From an uncultured Saprospiraceae bacterium (GTDB taxonomy: Bacteria > Bacteroidota > Bacteroidia > Chitinophagales > Saprospiraceae), in the NCBI GenBank assembly GCA_937127195.1, contig CAKZLT010000162.1, positions 1 to 7,758 of the forward strand: a DNA stretch of 7,758 nt, in the 5' to 3' direction. A program made the position numbers and the translations under genes. The notes under the pieces are model-generated. The model had not been told where the DNA came from and did no database searches. It was given only the letters and a program-made list of their open reading frames with translations. Positions 1 to 5,630 of the stretch are shown here, one piece after another (position 1 is the stretch's first letter; each line of letters starts with the position of its first letter).

Positions 1-221
1 AGAATAAATGCCCTTATTAGCAACGTAAGTCATTCTTACTAAAAAGAGAACGCTACCAATAAAGGCAATTATTAATTAATAATTTGCTTTTAGTAGTCGC
101 CTTTTCAACGAGCAGCTCTTAATCAATAATTTTCTATTTTCATTAGAATAAATGCCCTTATTAGCAACGTAAGTCATTCTTACTAAAAAGAGAACGCTAC
201 CAATAAAGGCAATTATTAATT
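1..221 (-). repeat. Two direct copies of a 77-bp hairpin repeat, period 144 bp
   Basis: Positions 1-77 and 145-221 are identical. Because the first copy begins at the window edge, the unit may extend further left or belong to a longer array. Within each copy the arms at 51-66 and 10-25 (195-210 and 154-169 in copy two) are complementary. On the minus strand GCCUUUAUUGGUAGCG pairs with CGUUGCUAAUAAGGGC at all 16 positions, four of them G-U. On the plus strand those four become A-C mismatches, so the structure makes sense only as minus-strand RNA. A smaller nested stem (GUAAG-AAUGA-CUUAC, 25-39) lies inside. Both copies lie directly downstream of the Ro60-like gene on its strand. They could be short Y-like RNAs, 3' UTR structures protecting or ending the Ro mRNA, or a MITE-like repeat. 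No clean U-tract follows the hairpin, so a simple terminator is not well supported. Confidence 0.75.
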
Positions 222-236
222 GATAATTATTAATTA

Positions 237-1808
237 TTAATTAGAAAGCGTCATTTGAATAAACGCCTTCAAACCAGCTTTCAAATCCATTTCCAATTGT
301 GCTTTGATTAATCCGATACCCATTGCGGCAGGTTGACTCACTGCCAACGTCAAAACGCTTTCGCTCAATTGACGCAAACCGCCTGCTTCCGCTGCCATCA
401 CTGGCGACGCTTGAAAAATTGGCGTATCAATACCGATTTGACGTGCCAAACGAATGACTTCGCCAACTCGACCTGCTGGTGCATTTTCATAACCATCCGT
501 CAAGATGAAAATCGCATCTACACCTTTTTCTAATAAATCAATTACACCATTTGCCAAGGTTGTATCACCTTCGATTTGAACCAAACCGTCTTCTGATACC
601 ACACCGCCAGCATAACGAATGGTAGAAAATTGACTCCCTGCCATTAACATATCTCTGGTCGCGCACGCTGTCGCAATTGGTCGCATAGCTTGCGTTTCGT
701 CACCATACATTGAAGCCGAACCATCCACCAAAATTCCAACGTGTTGGAAACCAATTGGTACTTTTTGAGCCGTTTGACGGGCTTTTTCATTCAAGACTTG
801 ACGAATATCGTGTGTCATTCCCATTTTATAAGCATAGACATACAAACGAACTGCATCGTAATTTCTCCAATCCAATTCGACTTTCACGCCGCTTTTTTGA
901 GCCTTGTTTTGCAAGGTCATTTTTTGCGAAGTTGTCAAAGTGTTTTTGGTCAAATCCAAAATATCTTCACTCGTCAAAACATCTTTATAATATCGACTTC
1001 GAATACCTTCTAAGACTTCATAAGGTAATCTAGCACCTTTAAAAATATCTTCTTTCGCCCCAACAAAAGCTCTAAATAATGGCAAAGTCAAATTCGTACG
1101 ATTTCCTAAAATAAAACCAACACACTCCGCTACTTTTGTCGCTTTTTCGTTACTACGCAAATACTTAACGATTTGACTATTTAATATTTTTCCTTCTTGC
1201 TCCGTTCGAGTTTCTTTTGATAAAATAGCTCTCAAAATACCCGTCATTCGCTTACCCCAAGCGTGTTCCAATACGATAACCATTTTTTTACGGTAACGAA
1301 TTGACCACAATTCTAGACTTCGGTGATTAAGGATGGTTTTTAAGATTGTTTTTCGAGTACGAGCATTGTTAATTTGTTGCTCACGAAGCATCATAAAAAC
1401 TTTCAACATTCTATGGACTGGCAAATCGTTTATCAACTTGACTATCAATCGATGTTCTTGTACATCAGTCAAAAGCTCGTCTTCTCCACGTTGTTTCACC
1501 AACAATTTTGTAACGCCCAATTGTTTGGAATAATCATTCATGCCAGGAAGCATCAATGCACTTGCATAAAGGCTTCTATCTACCCCAAACAAACGACTGT
1601 GAACTGCCTCTAAAGCCGCTTTTTGCTCTGCTTTGGTATTATAAAAAGTCGCTCGACTCGTTGCTGTCGTCGCCGAATCCATGAAACCAAACAAGGCTTC
1701 TATGACCAACGTCTCATCCAAAGTCGCTAGTCTATCGACAGCATTTGTTGCTTTTGTTGCTACTGTGAACATGATTTTATTAGGAATTTTAAGTATCGAA
1801 TACCACAT
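237..1808 (-). CDS. Ro60/Rsr-like RNA-binding protein (TROVE-like helical region plus VWA domain)
   Basis: The 523-aa product has two parts. Residues about 25-345 are predominantly helical and rich in basic residues (for example 148-200, with RTRKTILKTILNHR and a following RYRKK), as expected of the HEAT-like ring of Ro/TROVE proteins. Residues about 352-490 are a von Willebrand A domain with a complete MIDAS: D362-G-S364-A-S366, a Thr at 416/417 (GDTT) and D438 (ILTDG). The order helical ring then VWA, and the length, match Ro60 (about 520-540 aa). In the family Ro60 binds Y RNAs on the outer ring surface and misfolded or 3'-tailed RNAs in the central hole, acting in RNA surveillance in the cytoplasm. 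The three tRNA-mimic RNAs just upstream on the same strand are the strongest support. I cannot run a TROVE profile, so a different RNA-linked VWA protein remains possible. The start is uncertain: Met13 at 1772 is an alternative. Neither start has a clear ribosome binding site. Confidence 0.75.
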   Translation of the reverse strand: MWYSILKIPNKIMFTVATKATNAVDRLATLDETLVIEALFGFMDSATTATSRATFYNTKAEQKAALEAVHSRLFGVDRSLYASALMLPGMNDYSKQLGVTKLLVKQRGEDELLTDVQEHRLIVKLINDLPVHRMLKVFMMLREQQINNARTRKTILKTILNHRSLELWSIRYRKKMVIVLEHAWGKRMTGILRAILSKETRTEQEGKILNSQIVKYLRSNEKATKVAECVGFILGNRTNLTLPLFRAFVGAKEDIFKGARLPYEVLEGIRSRYYKDVLTSEDILDLTKNTLTTSQKMTLQNKAQKSGVKVELDWRNYDAVRLYVYAYKMGMTHDIRQVLNEKARQTAQKVPIGFQHVGILVDGSASMYGDETQAMRPIATACATRDMLMAGSQFSTIRYAGGVVSEDGLVQIEGDTTLANGVIDLLEKGVDAIFILTDGYENAPAGRVGEVIRLARQIGIDTPIFQASPVMAAEAGGLRQLSESVLTLAVSQPAAMGIGLIKAQLEMDLKAGLKAFIQMTLSN

Positions 1809-1824
1809 AGGTATCTAATGCCTT

Positions 1825-1844
1825 TTTACCGAAAATTCAGTAAA
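1825..1844 (-). promoter_or_regulatory. Hairpin between Y RNA-like element A and the Ro60-like start
   Basis: On the minus strand UUUACUGA-AUUU-UCGGUAAA forms an 8-bp stem including one U-G pair, about 16 nt before the first possible start codon at 1808. On the plus strand the same sequence has a C-A mismatch but is followed by TAGTTTTTT (1845-1853). It may be a leader structure of the Ro mRNA. There is no direct evidence of function. Confidence 0.35.
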
Positions 1845-1855
1845 TAGTTTTTTAT

Positions 1856-1988
1856 AAAAATGCTCAAGCAAGGGTGTAGTTCATTGTTTCCATTACTGGA
1901 AATTCAGACTGGGTTCGAACCAGCTACCTTAGATGGGAAATCCAAGCTCTACCAAATGAGCTACTGTAATGACTTACAAGTGCTTGAG
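1856..1988 (-). ncRNA. YrlA-type Y RNA-like element A (tRNA mimic)
   Basis: Terminal stem: minus-strand CUCAAGC (1988-1982) pairs with GCUUGAG (1869-1863), followed by a U-run (1860-1856) that could terminate the transcript. Further in, UGUA and UCAUU pair with UACA and AAUGA around a 2x2 internal loop. The stem encloses a tRNA-like module: D-arm GCUC/GAGC (1961-1958, 1949-1946) with a GG-containing loop, anticodon-like arm (1945-1929, loop UUUCCCA) and T-arm GCUGG-UUCGAAC-CCAGU (1924-1908). Only a short CAG/CUG helix stands where an acceptor stem would be, and CCA is absent. After the T-arm comes UUUCCA-GUAA-UGGAAA, a 6-bp hairpin with a GNRA tetraloop (1902-1887). In characterised bacterial YrlA RNAs the terminal stem binds Ro and the tRNA-like end is the effector-binding module. 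Here the element lies 48 nt upstream of the Ro60-like start on the same strand. A tRNA gene is unlikely because the acceptor stem is missing. Confidence 0.75.
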
Positions 1989-2015
1989 TATATTTTTGAT
2001 TTTTTTTTTGTAATA

Positions 2016-2066
2016 GCTAGTTTCAGAGACGCTGCGCTTAACTCTGAAACTAGCATTTATTTTTTG
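2016..2066. terminator. Perfect 13-bp hairpin with plus-strand U-tract, upstream of element A
   Basis: GCTAGTTTCAGAG (2016-2028) and its exact complement (2042-2054) flank a 13-nt loop, and ATTTATTTTTT follows on the plus strand. It would work as a rho-independent terminator for plus-strand transcription, yet no plus-strand gene precedes it. On the minus strand it is followed by an A-run instead and ends 27 nt before the 5' end of element A, so an operator or promoter-linked role for that RNA is also possible. Confidence 0.5.
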
Positions 2067-2155
2067 AATCCTGCTGAATAGTAACGATTTCTTTAAGAAA
2101 GAATGATGTTGTAACGATAATCTAATTTATCATTAAACATTCCGCATTCATCATT
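2067..2155. other. AT-rich spacer, no gene seen
   Basis: The stretch between the 13-bp hairpin and the terminator at 2156 holds no credible ORF. It contains the short motif GTAACGAT twice (2081-2088 and 2111-2118) and a small TTTCTT/AAGAAA inverted repeat. It may carry a promoter for element A, but I found no clear TAnnTTTG-type -7 box on the minus strand. Confidence 0.4.
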
Positions 2156-2182
2156 AAAAAAGAAGCTCTGGGCAGCTCCTTT
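2156..2182 (-). terminator. Rho-independent terminator of the candidate small RNA
   Basis: Minus-strand GGAGCU (2179-2174), loop GCCCAG and AGCUUC (2167-2162) form a 6-bp stem, extendable by three A-U pairs, followed by a run of six U (2161-2156). This is the clearest intrinsic terminator on the minus strand. It shows that transcription coming from the right, past elements C and B, can end before element A. Confidence 0.7.
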
Positions 2183-2273
2183 GAACTGCAATTATCCTTC
2201 TTGATGAAAGCTCCATTCGGGAAGCCTCAGGTCTAGTTGATGTTTAAAATCTTGCTTAAATTGCATTGCAGTT
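2156..2273 (-). ncRNA. Candidate structured small RNA with intrinsic terminator, possibly 6S-like
   Basis: On the minus strand AACUGCAAU (2273-2265) pairs perfectly with AUUGCAGUU (2192-2184), closing a domain of about 90 nt. Inside, GAGGCUUC (2228-2221) pairs with GGAGCUUU (2214-2207) through eight pairs including four G-U, which would be C-A on the other strand, so the RNA is minus-strand. Directly after the closing stem comes a terminator hairpin. A closing stem, a large unpaired centre and an apical hairpin recall 6S RNA (a flavobacterial 6S class is known), but I cannot confirm this. There is no tRNA-like module, so it is not a fourth copy of elements A-C. No ORF of note overlaps it. Confidence 0.5.
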
Positions 2274-2284
2274 TTCTTTTTTTT

Positions 2285-2409
2285 AAAAAATTACACTAAG
2301 CGATGGTGTAGGTCATATTTTAAAGGCTGGGTTCGAACCAGCTACCTTAGAAACCCGAATTCTATGCTCTACCAAATGAGCTACTGTAATAACGTACAAG
2401 TGCTTAATG
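2285..2409 (-). ncRNA. YrlA-type Y RNA-like element B (tRNA mimic)
   Basis: The terminal stem is minus-strand CAUUAAGC (2409-2402) with GCUUAGUG (2301-2294), eight pairs including one U-G, followed by a U6 tract (2290-2285). Inner pairs UGUA/UACA and GUUAU/AUGAC follow around a C-C mismatch. The tRNA-like module has a D-arm GCUC/GAGC, an anticodon-like arm (2364-2348, 5 bp, loop UUCGGGU) and a T-arm GCUGG-UUCGAAC-CCAGC (2342-2326). D-arm and T-arm sequences are nearly identical to element A, so the two are recent paralogues. The anticodon-like loop differs completely, and the extra hairpin after the T-arm seen in A and C is missing, making B the minimal form. There is no acceptor stem and no CCA. 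Confidence 0.72.
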
Positions 2410-2476
2410 TTGCTCTTATGTTTAAAAGAGGTTATAGTTTTTGTATTGTAGTTTTTGTTTTTTTTTACTTTTGAAT

Positions 2477-2610
2477 AAAAAAACCAAGCGAAGGTATAAG
2501 TCATATAAATCACCCGAAGATGACCTTGGTTGGAATTGAACCAACATGTTCCAATTTAGAAGATTGATGCTTAACCATTAAGCTACGGTAATGACGTATG
2601 AGTGCTTGAT
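2477..2610 (-). ncRNA. YrlA-type Y RNA-like element C (tRNA mimic, most tRNA-like)
   Basis: The terminal stem AUCAAGC (2610-2604) with GCUUGGU (2489-2483) runs straight into a U7 tract (2483-2477), a good intrinsic-terminator geometry. Inner pairs AUA/UAU and GUCAU/AUGAC continue it. The module has a D-arm GCUU/AAGC (2583-2580, 2572-2569) with a GG-containing loop, an anticodon-like arm UCAAU-CUUCUAA-AUUGG (2567-2551) and a T-arm GUUGG-UUCAAUU-CCAAC (2545-2529). The loop has U33 and A37 as in real tRNAs, and positions 34-36 would read UCU. Instead of an acceptor stem there are only two or three pairs. A 5-bp hairpin with a C(UUCG)G tetraloop (2523-2510) follows the T-arm. C diverges in primary sequence from A and B but keeps the structure, with compensating changes in the terminal stem. 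Confidence 0.72.
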
Positions 2611-2637
2611 TCTGACATTCATTGTTCTTTATAATTT

Positions 2638-2663
2638 AACTAGACTTTTCTAGTTCTTTTTTT
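2638..2663. terminator. AT-rich hairpin with plus-strand U-tract, upstream of element C
   Basis: AACTAGA (2638-2644) and TCTAGTT (2649-2655) form a perfect 7-bp stem with a 4-nt loop, followed on the plus strand by C and seven T. By form it is a weak plus-strand terminator, but no plus-strand gene precedes it. It ends 27 nt before the 5' end of element C, the same spacing as the hairpin upstream of element A. Confidence 0.45.
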
Positions 2664-2900
2664 ATCTAAAAAGTATTTTGACTATCAAAATATTGTAAAT
2701 TGCGACAGTCAATATTGTTAATGCTTTTATGTTTATTAAAGTTCCTTTTAGTAGAGTTTTTTCTTTTTTTATTTAAAATAAAACGCTTTTCAAAAAAGAA
2801 TTTTTATAATTATCTCGGCATCGATTGTATTAAGGAAATGAAACAAAAGAAAGTTCCGATACCATCTATTTTTTTATAAAAAATCAAAAAAACTATCAAA
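2664..2900. promoter_or_regulatory. Intergenic region with a palindrome and paired direct repeats
   Basis: This gap separates element C from the phosphatase gene. TATTTTGA-CTA-TCAAAATA (2674-2692) is a perfect palindrome with 8-bp arms, a plausible repressor site. AATATTGT occurs twice (2689-2696 and 2711-2718) at a 22-bp period, about two helical turns, the first copy overlapping the palindrome. No coding region was found, and no convincing TTTG/TAnnTTTG promoter was seen for either flank. Confidence 0.35.
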
Positions 2901-3440
2901 ATGAAATACTTAATGCTATTCCTTCTTGGTGTATTAACTTTAGGAAGTTGTAAAACATCAACAACCAAAATCAAAAAATCAGAAGAAGTATCAACAACTT
3001 TTTACTTCACGCGACACGCTGAAAAAGACAAAGATGGAACAAGAGACCCTAATTTATCTGCTGTAGGAAAGCAACGTGCCGCTAATTTGGCAACAGAATT
3101 AAAAGACAAAAACATCAAAGCCATTTATTCTACGAATTATAAAAGGACAAAACAGACAGCACAGCCTTTGGCAGATGAACTCGGTTTGAAAGTTCAAATC
3201 TATGACCCAAATCAATTAAAAGCTTTAAAAGAAATGTTATTAGAGAAACATAAAAAGGGTAGCATTTTAATTGTTGGGCATTCTAATACAACGCCTACTT
3301 TGGTCAATACATTTATGGAAACCGACAAGTACGCGCCTTTGAATGATGCAAATGAATTTGATAAAATCTTTAAAATAGAGGTTCGAAATAATGGTTTTAA
3401 AACTTCTGAGATGATGACAGGTTTAACCAATCCTAAGTAA
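2901..3440 (+). CDS. Histidine phosphatase (phosphoglycerate mutase-like) lipoprotein
   Basis: The 179-aa product starts with a short basic-hydrophobic signal and a lipobox (L-G-S-C17), so it should be processed by signal peptidase II and lipid-anchored in the cell envelope. The mature part is a compact histidine-phosphatase domain: the RHxE signature at R38-H39-A-E41, which carries the phospho-accepting His, a conserved basic segment at K81-R82-T83, and the second catalytic His in V-G-H127-S-N. Family members of this size (SixA-like and small PGM-like phosphatases) dephosphorylate phosphohistidine or small phosphoesters, and the substrate cannot be told here. The start at 2901 is preceded by an A-rich leader and gives a complete signal peptide. 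The gene stands alone, convergent with the helicase gene across a shared hairpin. There is no visible functional tie to the Ro locus. Confidence 0.88.
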   Translation: MKYLMLFLLGVLTLGSCKTSTTKIKKSEEVSTTFYFTRHAEKDKDGTRDPNLSAVGKQRAANLATELKDKNIKAIYSTNYKRTKQTAQPLADELGLKVQIYDPNQLKALKEMLLEKHKKGSILIVGHSNTTPTLVNTFMETDKYAPLNDANEFDKIFKIEVRNNGFKTSEMMTGLTNPK

Positions 3441-3460
3441 TTTAAAATATTTTAAACGTT

Positions 3461-3493
3461 AAGCGTCGGGCGCCTTGAAGGTCTCCGACGCTT
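3461..3493. terminator. Terminator-like hairpin between convergent genes
   Basis: AAGCGTCGG (3461-3469) and CCGACGCTT (3485-3493) form a perfect 9-bp GC-rich stem, with a small inner GCCT/AGGT helix in the loop. It lies 20 nt past the phosphatase stop and 17 nt past the helicase stop. Tails on both sides are AT-rich, although neither is a pure U-tract, so it probably ends transcription from both directions. Confidence 0.7.
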
Positions 3494-3510
3494 GTTATTA
3501 CCAAACGATT

Positions 3511-5418
3511 TTACGCCATAAATTCCCACGCCGTTCGATAACCATTAATTTTTTCGCAATAATCTAAGAATTTTTGATAAAAATCATCACTTCCCAAAGT
3601 TGCGCTATCTCCAATAATCACCAGCTTTTTTCGGGCGCGTGTCATTGCGACATTCATTCTACGATAATCTTTCAAAAAGCCAATTTCACCTTTCGTGTTA
3701 GAACGCACCAGCGAAATATAAATCACATCTCGTTCCTGTCCCTGAAAGCCATCAATTGTATTCACATCAAATCGGTAATCTGTCAAATCGGCATCTTCTC
3801 GAATCATTTCTTTAATATGAATGACCTGTTCTTTATAAGGAGAAATAATACCAATAGAAGGTAGTTCATCCTCTTCATACATCGCAATCAACTGGTACAA
3901 ATGCTCTCGTAATATCAAAAATTCCTCTGGATTATAGCGACTTTTATACTCTGGATTTATTTTCTCTTCAAATCCACAACCTGCCGTATCTACAAATTCT
4001 ACTGGCATATTCATCGCTGTATCCAATCCCAAATCACGCAAACGAACCGACTCATCTGCTTCTAATTCATTATTATAAAAATGCTGATTAGAAAAACCCA
4101 TAATATCTTCGTGCATTCGATATTGTGTGTTGAGTAAAAATGTTGCTGCCGAATGTCGTTCTAAACCTTTTTCCATCAACGTAATATGAAAACCTCCTTT
4201 TTTGGCTTTTACAGATTTGACAGTTGGCGGCAATTGCAACGGGTCACCAAAGAAAATAACGCGACTTGATTTGGCAATCGGAATCCACGTTGCAGGTTCT
4301 AATGCCTGTGCCGCTTCATCAATAATCAATGTTCGAAATTTCATATCCGAAACATATTTGCCCGTCGCGCCCACCAAAGTACAAGTAATTACTTGCGCGG
4401 AAGACAAAATTCTATCGACCAAACGTTGTTCCATTTGATTCGCCCAATGATTGAGTTCTTTTGATTCTATATATAATTGTTGGCGTTCTCTACGCTCGGC
4501 ATGACCAAAATTTCTGCGGTATTTTTGCGCTTTTCGTTTTGCATCAGAAGCATCTTTTTTTATCTTCTTGATGTTTTTCATATCTGGGTGCGTTGCCAAT
4601 TGACCATCCAAAGTATGGTTAATCAAATCTTCATCTACCCGCGAAATATTACCAATCCTGACCACTTGCATTCCAGCTTTTGCAATCCGTTCAGTCAATA
4701 AATCAACTGCGGCGTTACTCGGCGCACAAACCAAAATAGTGCTTTCTGTTTTGCTAATCTGAGTCAAAGCGTGTACCAAAGTGGTGGTTTTTCCTGTTCC
4801 TGGAGGACCATGAACGATTGCAACTTCTCGCGCTGCCAAAACATGATTGACTGCATTATTTTGGGATTCGTTGAGTGTCGGAAGTACAATCGGGTGCGGA
4901 ATAGGCGCGAAACTCGGAGACAAATCACCCAATAGAATATCTCTCAATTCGCTCAATCGGTCGCCTTTGGCTTTGATGGTTTTATTGACCGCCTTTTCCA
5001 TTTCGATGTAAGTCGTCTCATCAAAAAGCATATTCACACCAATATCACCTCTACCAATCCAGCTTGGTAAATCCGTGGAATTAAGAATGATTTTCATCTT
5101 ATTTCTATCCACATAATTGATTACACCAGAGCGTTCTCTACGTTTCTCATTCGGGTCATTAGAGAACAAACTCACCGTTCCGCCTGAACGAAATCGATGT
5201 GGTTGACTCAAATCCTTTGTTCTTTTGAGCGTAATAAAAGCACGGTCGCCAATGCTGTAACCCGTTTTTAGTATCTCGACAGGATGCCATGACAAGCCTT
5301 TTTCGCGACGTTCTATCAATGGCAAACTTTCCACCAACGCTTTGAATTGCTCAAAATCTTCCTGCTTCTCTATCAACAATAACTCTTTGAGTGCTTCTAA
5401 TTCTTCTATTGCGTTCAT
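3511..5418 (-). CDS. SF1 DNA/RNA helicase, IGHMBP2/Upf1-like
   Basis: The 635-aa protein has the full set of superfamily 1 motifs in order: Walker A GPPGTGKT (204-211), motif Ia C-A-P-S-N-A (231-236), motif II DEAA (367-370), motif III GDPLQLPP (391-398), motif IV Q-Y-R-M (432-435), motif V T-I-D-G-F-Q-G-Q-E (554-562) and motif VI M-N-V-A-M-T-R-A-R (588-596). The N-terminal part (about 40-165) looks like the beta-barrel 1B-type region of this group. The lysine/arginine-rich helical stretch at 282-335 fits the coiled stalk or 1C insertion. Length and motif spelling match bacterial IGHMBP2-family helicases, which translocate 5'-3' on nucleic acid with ATP. The cellular role in bacteria is poorly defined. 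The gene is complete, and the start at 5418 follows an A-rich leader. It diverges from the Res-like ORF. Confidence 0.9.
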   Translation of the reverse strand: MNAIEELEALKELLLIEKQEDFEQFKALVESLPLIERREKGLSWHPVEILKTGYSIGDRAFITLKRTKDLSQPHRFRSGGTVSLFSNDPNEKRRERSGVINYVDRNKMKIILNSTDLPSWIGRGDIGVNMLFDETTYIEMEKAVNKTIKAKGDRLSELRDILLGDLSPSFAPIPHPIVLPTLNESQNNAVNHVLAAREVAIVHGPPGTGKTTTLVHALTQISKTESTILVCAPSNAAVDLLTERIAKAGMQVVRIGNISRVDEDLINHTLDGQLATHPDMKNIKKIKKDASDAKRKAQKYRRNFGHAERRERQQLYIESKELNHWANQMEQRLVDRILSSAQVITCTLVGATGKYVSDMKFRTLIIDEAAQALEPATWIPIAKSSRVIFFGDPLQLPPTVKSVKAKKGGFHITLMEKGLERHSAATFLLNTQYRMHEDIMGFSNQHFYNNELEADESVRLRDLGLDTAMNMPVEFVDTAGCGFEEKINPEYKSRYNPEEFLILREHLYQLIAMYEEDELPSIGIISPYKEQVIHIKEMIREDADLTDYRFDVNTIDGFQGQERDVIYISLVRSNTKGEIGFLKDYRRMNVAMTRARKKLVIIGDSATLGSDDFYQKFLDYCEKINGYRTAWEFMA

Positions 5419-5535
5419 GTGTATTTTTTAGTTTGAAGTCCGAATTTCGTTAAATTGTTTGGATTTTTTAGCTTAATGCTAAAGAAACTCGTTTTATTCT
5501 TCTTTTGTTTTCTTTTCATTCAGCGGTTATTCTTG

Positions 5536-5543
5536 TATTTTTG
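5536..5543 (+). promoter_or_regulatory. Possible Bacteroidota -7 box (TAnnTTTG) for the Res-like gene
   Basis: TATTTTTG matches the Bacteroidota -7 consensus exactly, 87 bp before the ATG at 5631. No TTTG -33 box at the usual spacing was found (the nearest, 5504-5507, is too far), so support is weak. If real, the transcript leader would contain the whole inverted repeat at 5547-5608. Confidence 0.25.
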
Positions 5544-5546
5544 TTT

Positions 5547-5608
5547 GTACCGTCGAATTCATTCGACTAAAAGGCACTAATTATATAGTCGAATAAATTC
5601 GACTGTAC
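5547..5608. repeat. REPIN-like pair of inverted REP palindromes
   Basis: Two 16-bp palindromes, GTCGAAT-TC-ATTCGAC (5552-5567) and GTCGAAT-AA-ATTCGAC (5588-5603), lie head to head, each bordered outside by GTAC and one more base. Together 5547-5569 and 5586-5608 form 23-bp arms with two mismatches and a 16-nt loop. A short foot tetranucleotide plus palindrome, paired in inverted orientation, is the layout of REPINs mobilised by RAYT (Y1-type) transposases. Alternatively it is a double operator shared by the two divergent genes. Genome copy number would decide. Confidence 0.6.
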
Positions 5609-5630
5609 CTACTTTTAGAAATAGCAAATA

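Noticed and set aside
1..221. CRISPR array
   Set aside because: There are only two copies, the 77-bp repeat is too long, and there are no regular short spacers or cas genes. The internal structure is a single RNA hairpin.
710..1033. Plus-strand ORFs opposite the Ro60-like gene
   Set aside because: They are shadows of a complete minus-strand gene with recognisable domain structure, and no family is recognisable in their translations.
1904..1968. Calling elements A, B and C functional tRNA genes
   Set aside because: D-, anticodon- and T-arms are present, but there is no 7-bp acceptor stem or encoded CCA, element A lacks position 26 between the D and anticodon stems, and the modules sit inside a longer conserved stem with a U-tract. 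The structure fits a tRNA mimic.
1860..2081. Plus-strand ORF of 73 codons
   Set aside because: It runs antisense through element A and the 13-bp hairpin, has no recognisable domain, and its sequence is explained by RNA structure on the other strand.
2313..2513. Minus-strand ORF of 66 codons
   Set aside because: It covers the end of element C, the spacer and most of element B. The apparent protein is a readthrough of tRNA-like arms, so no coding gene is supported.
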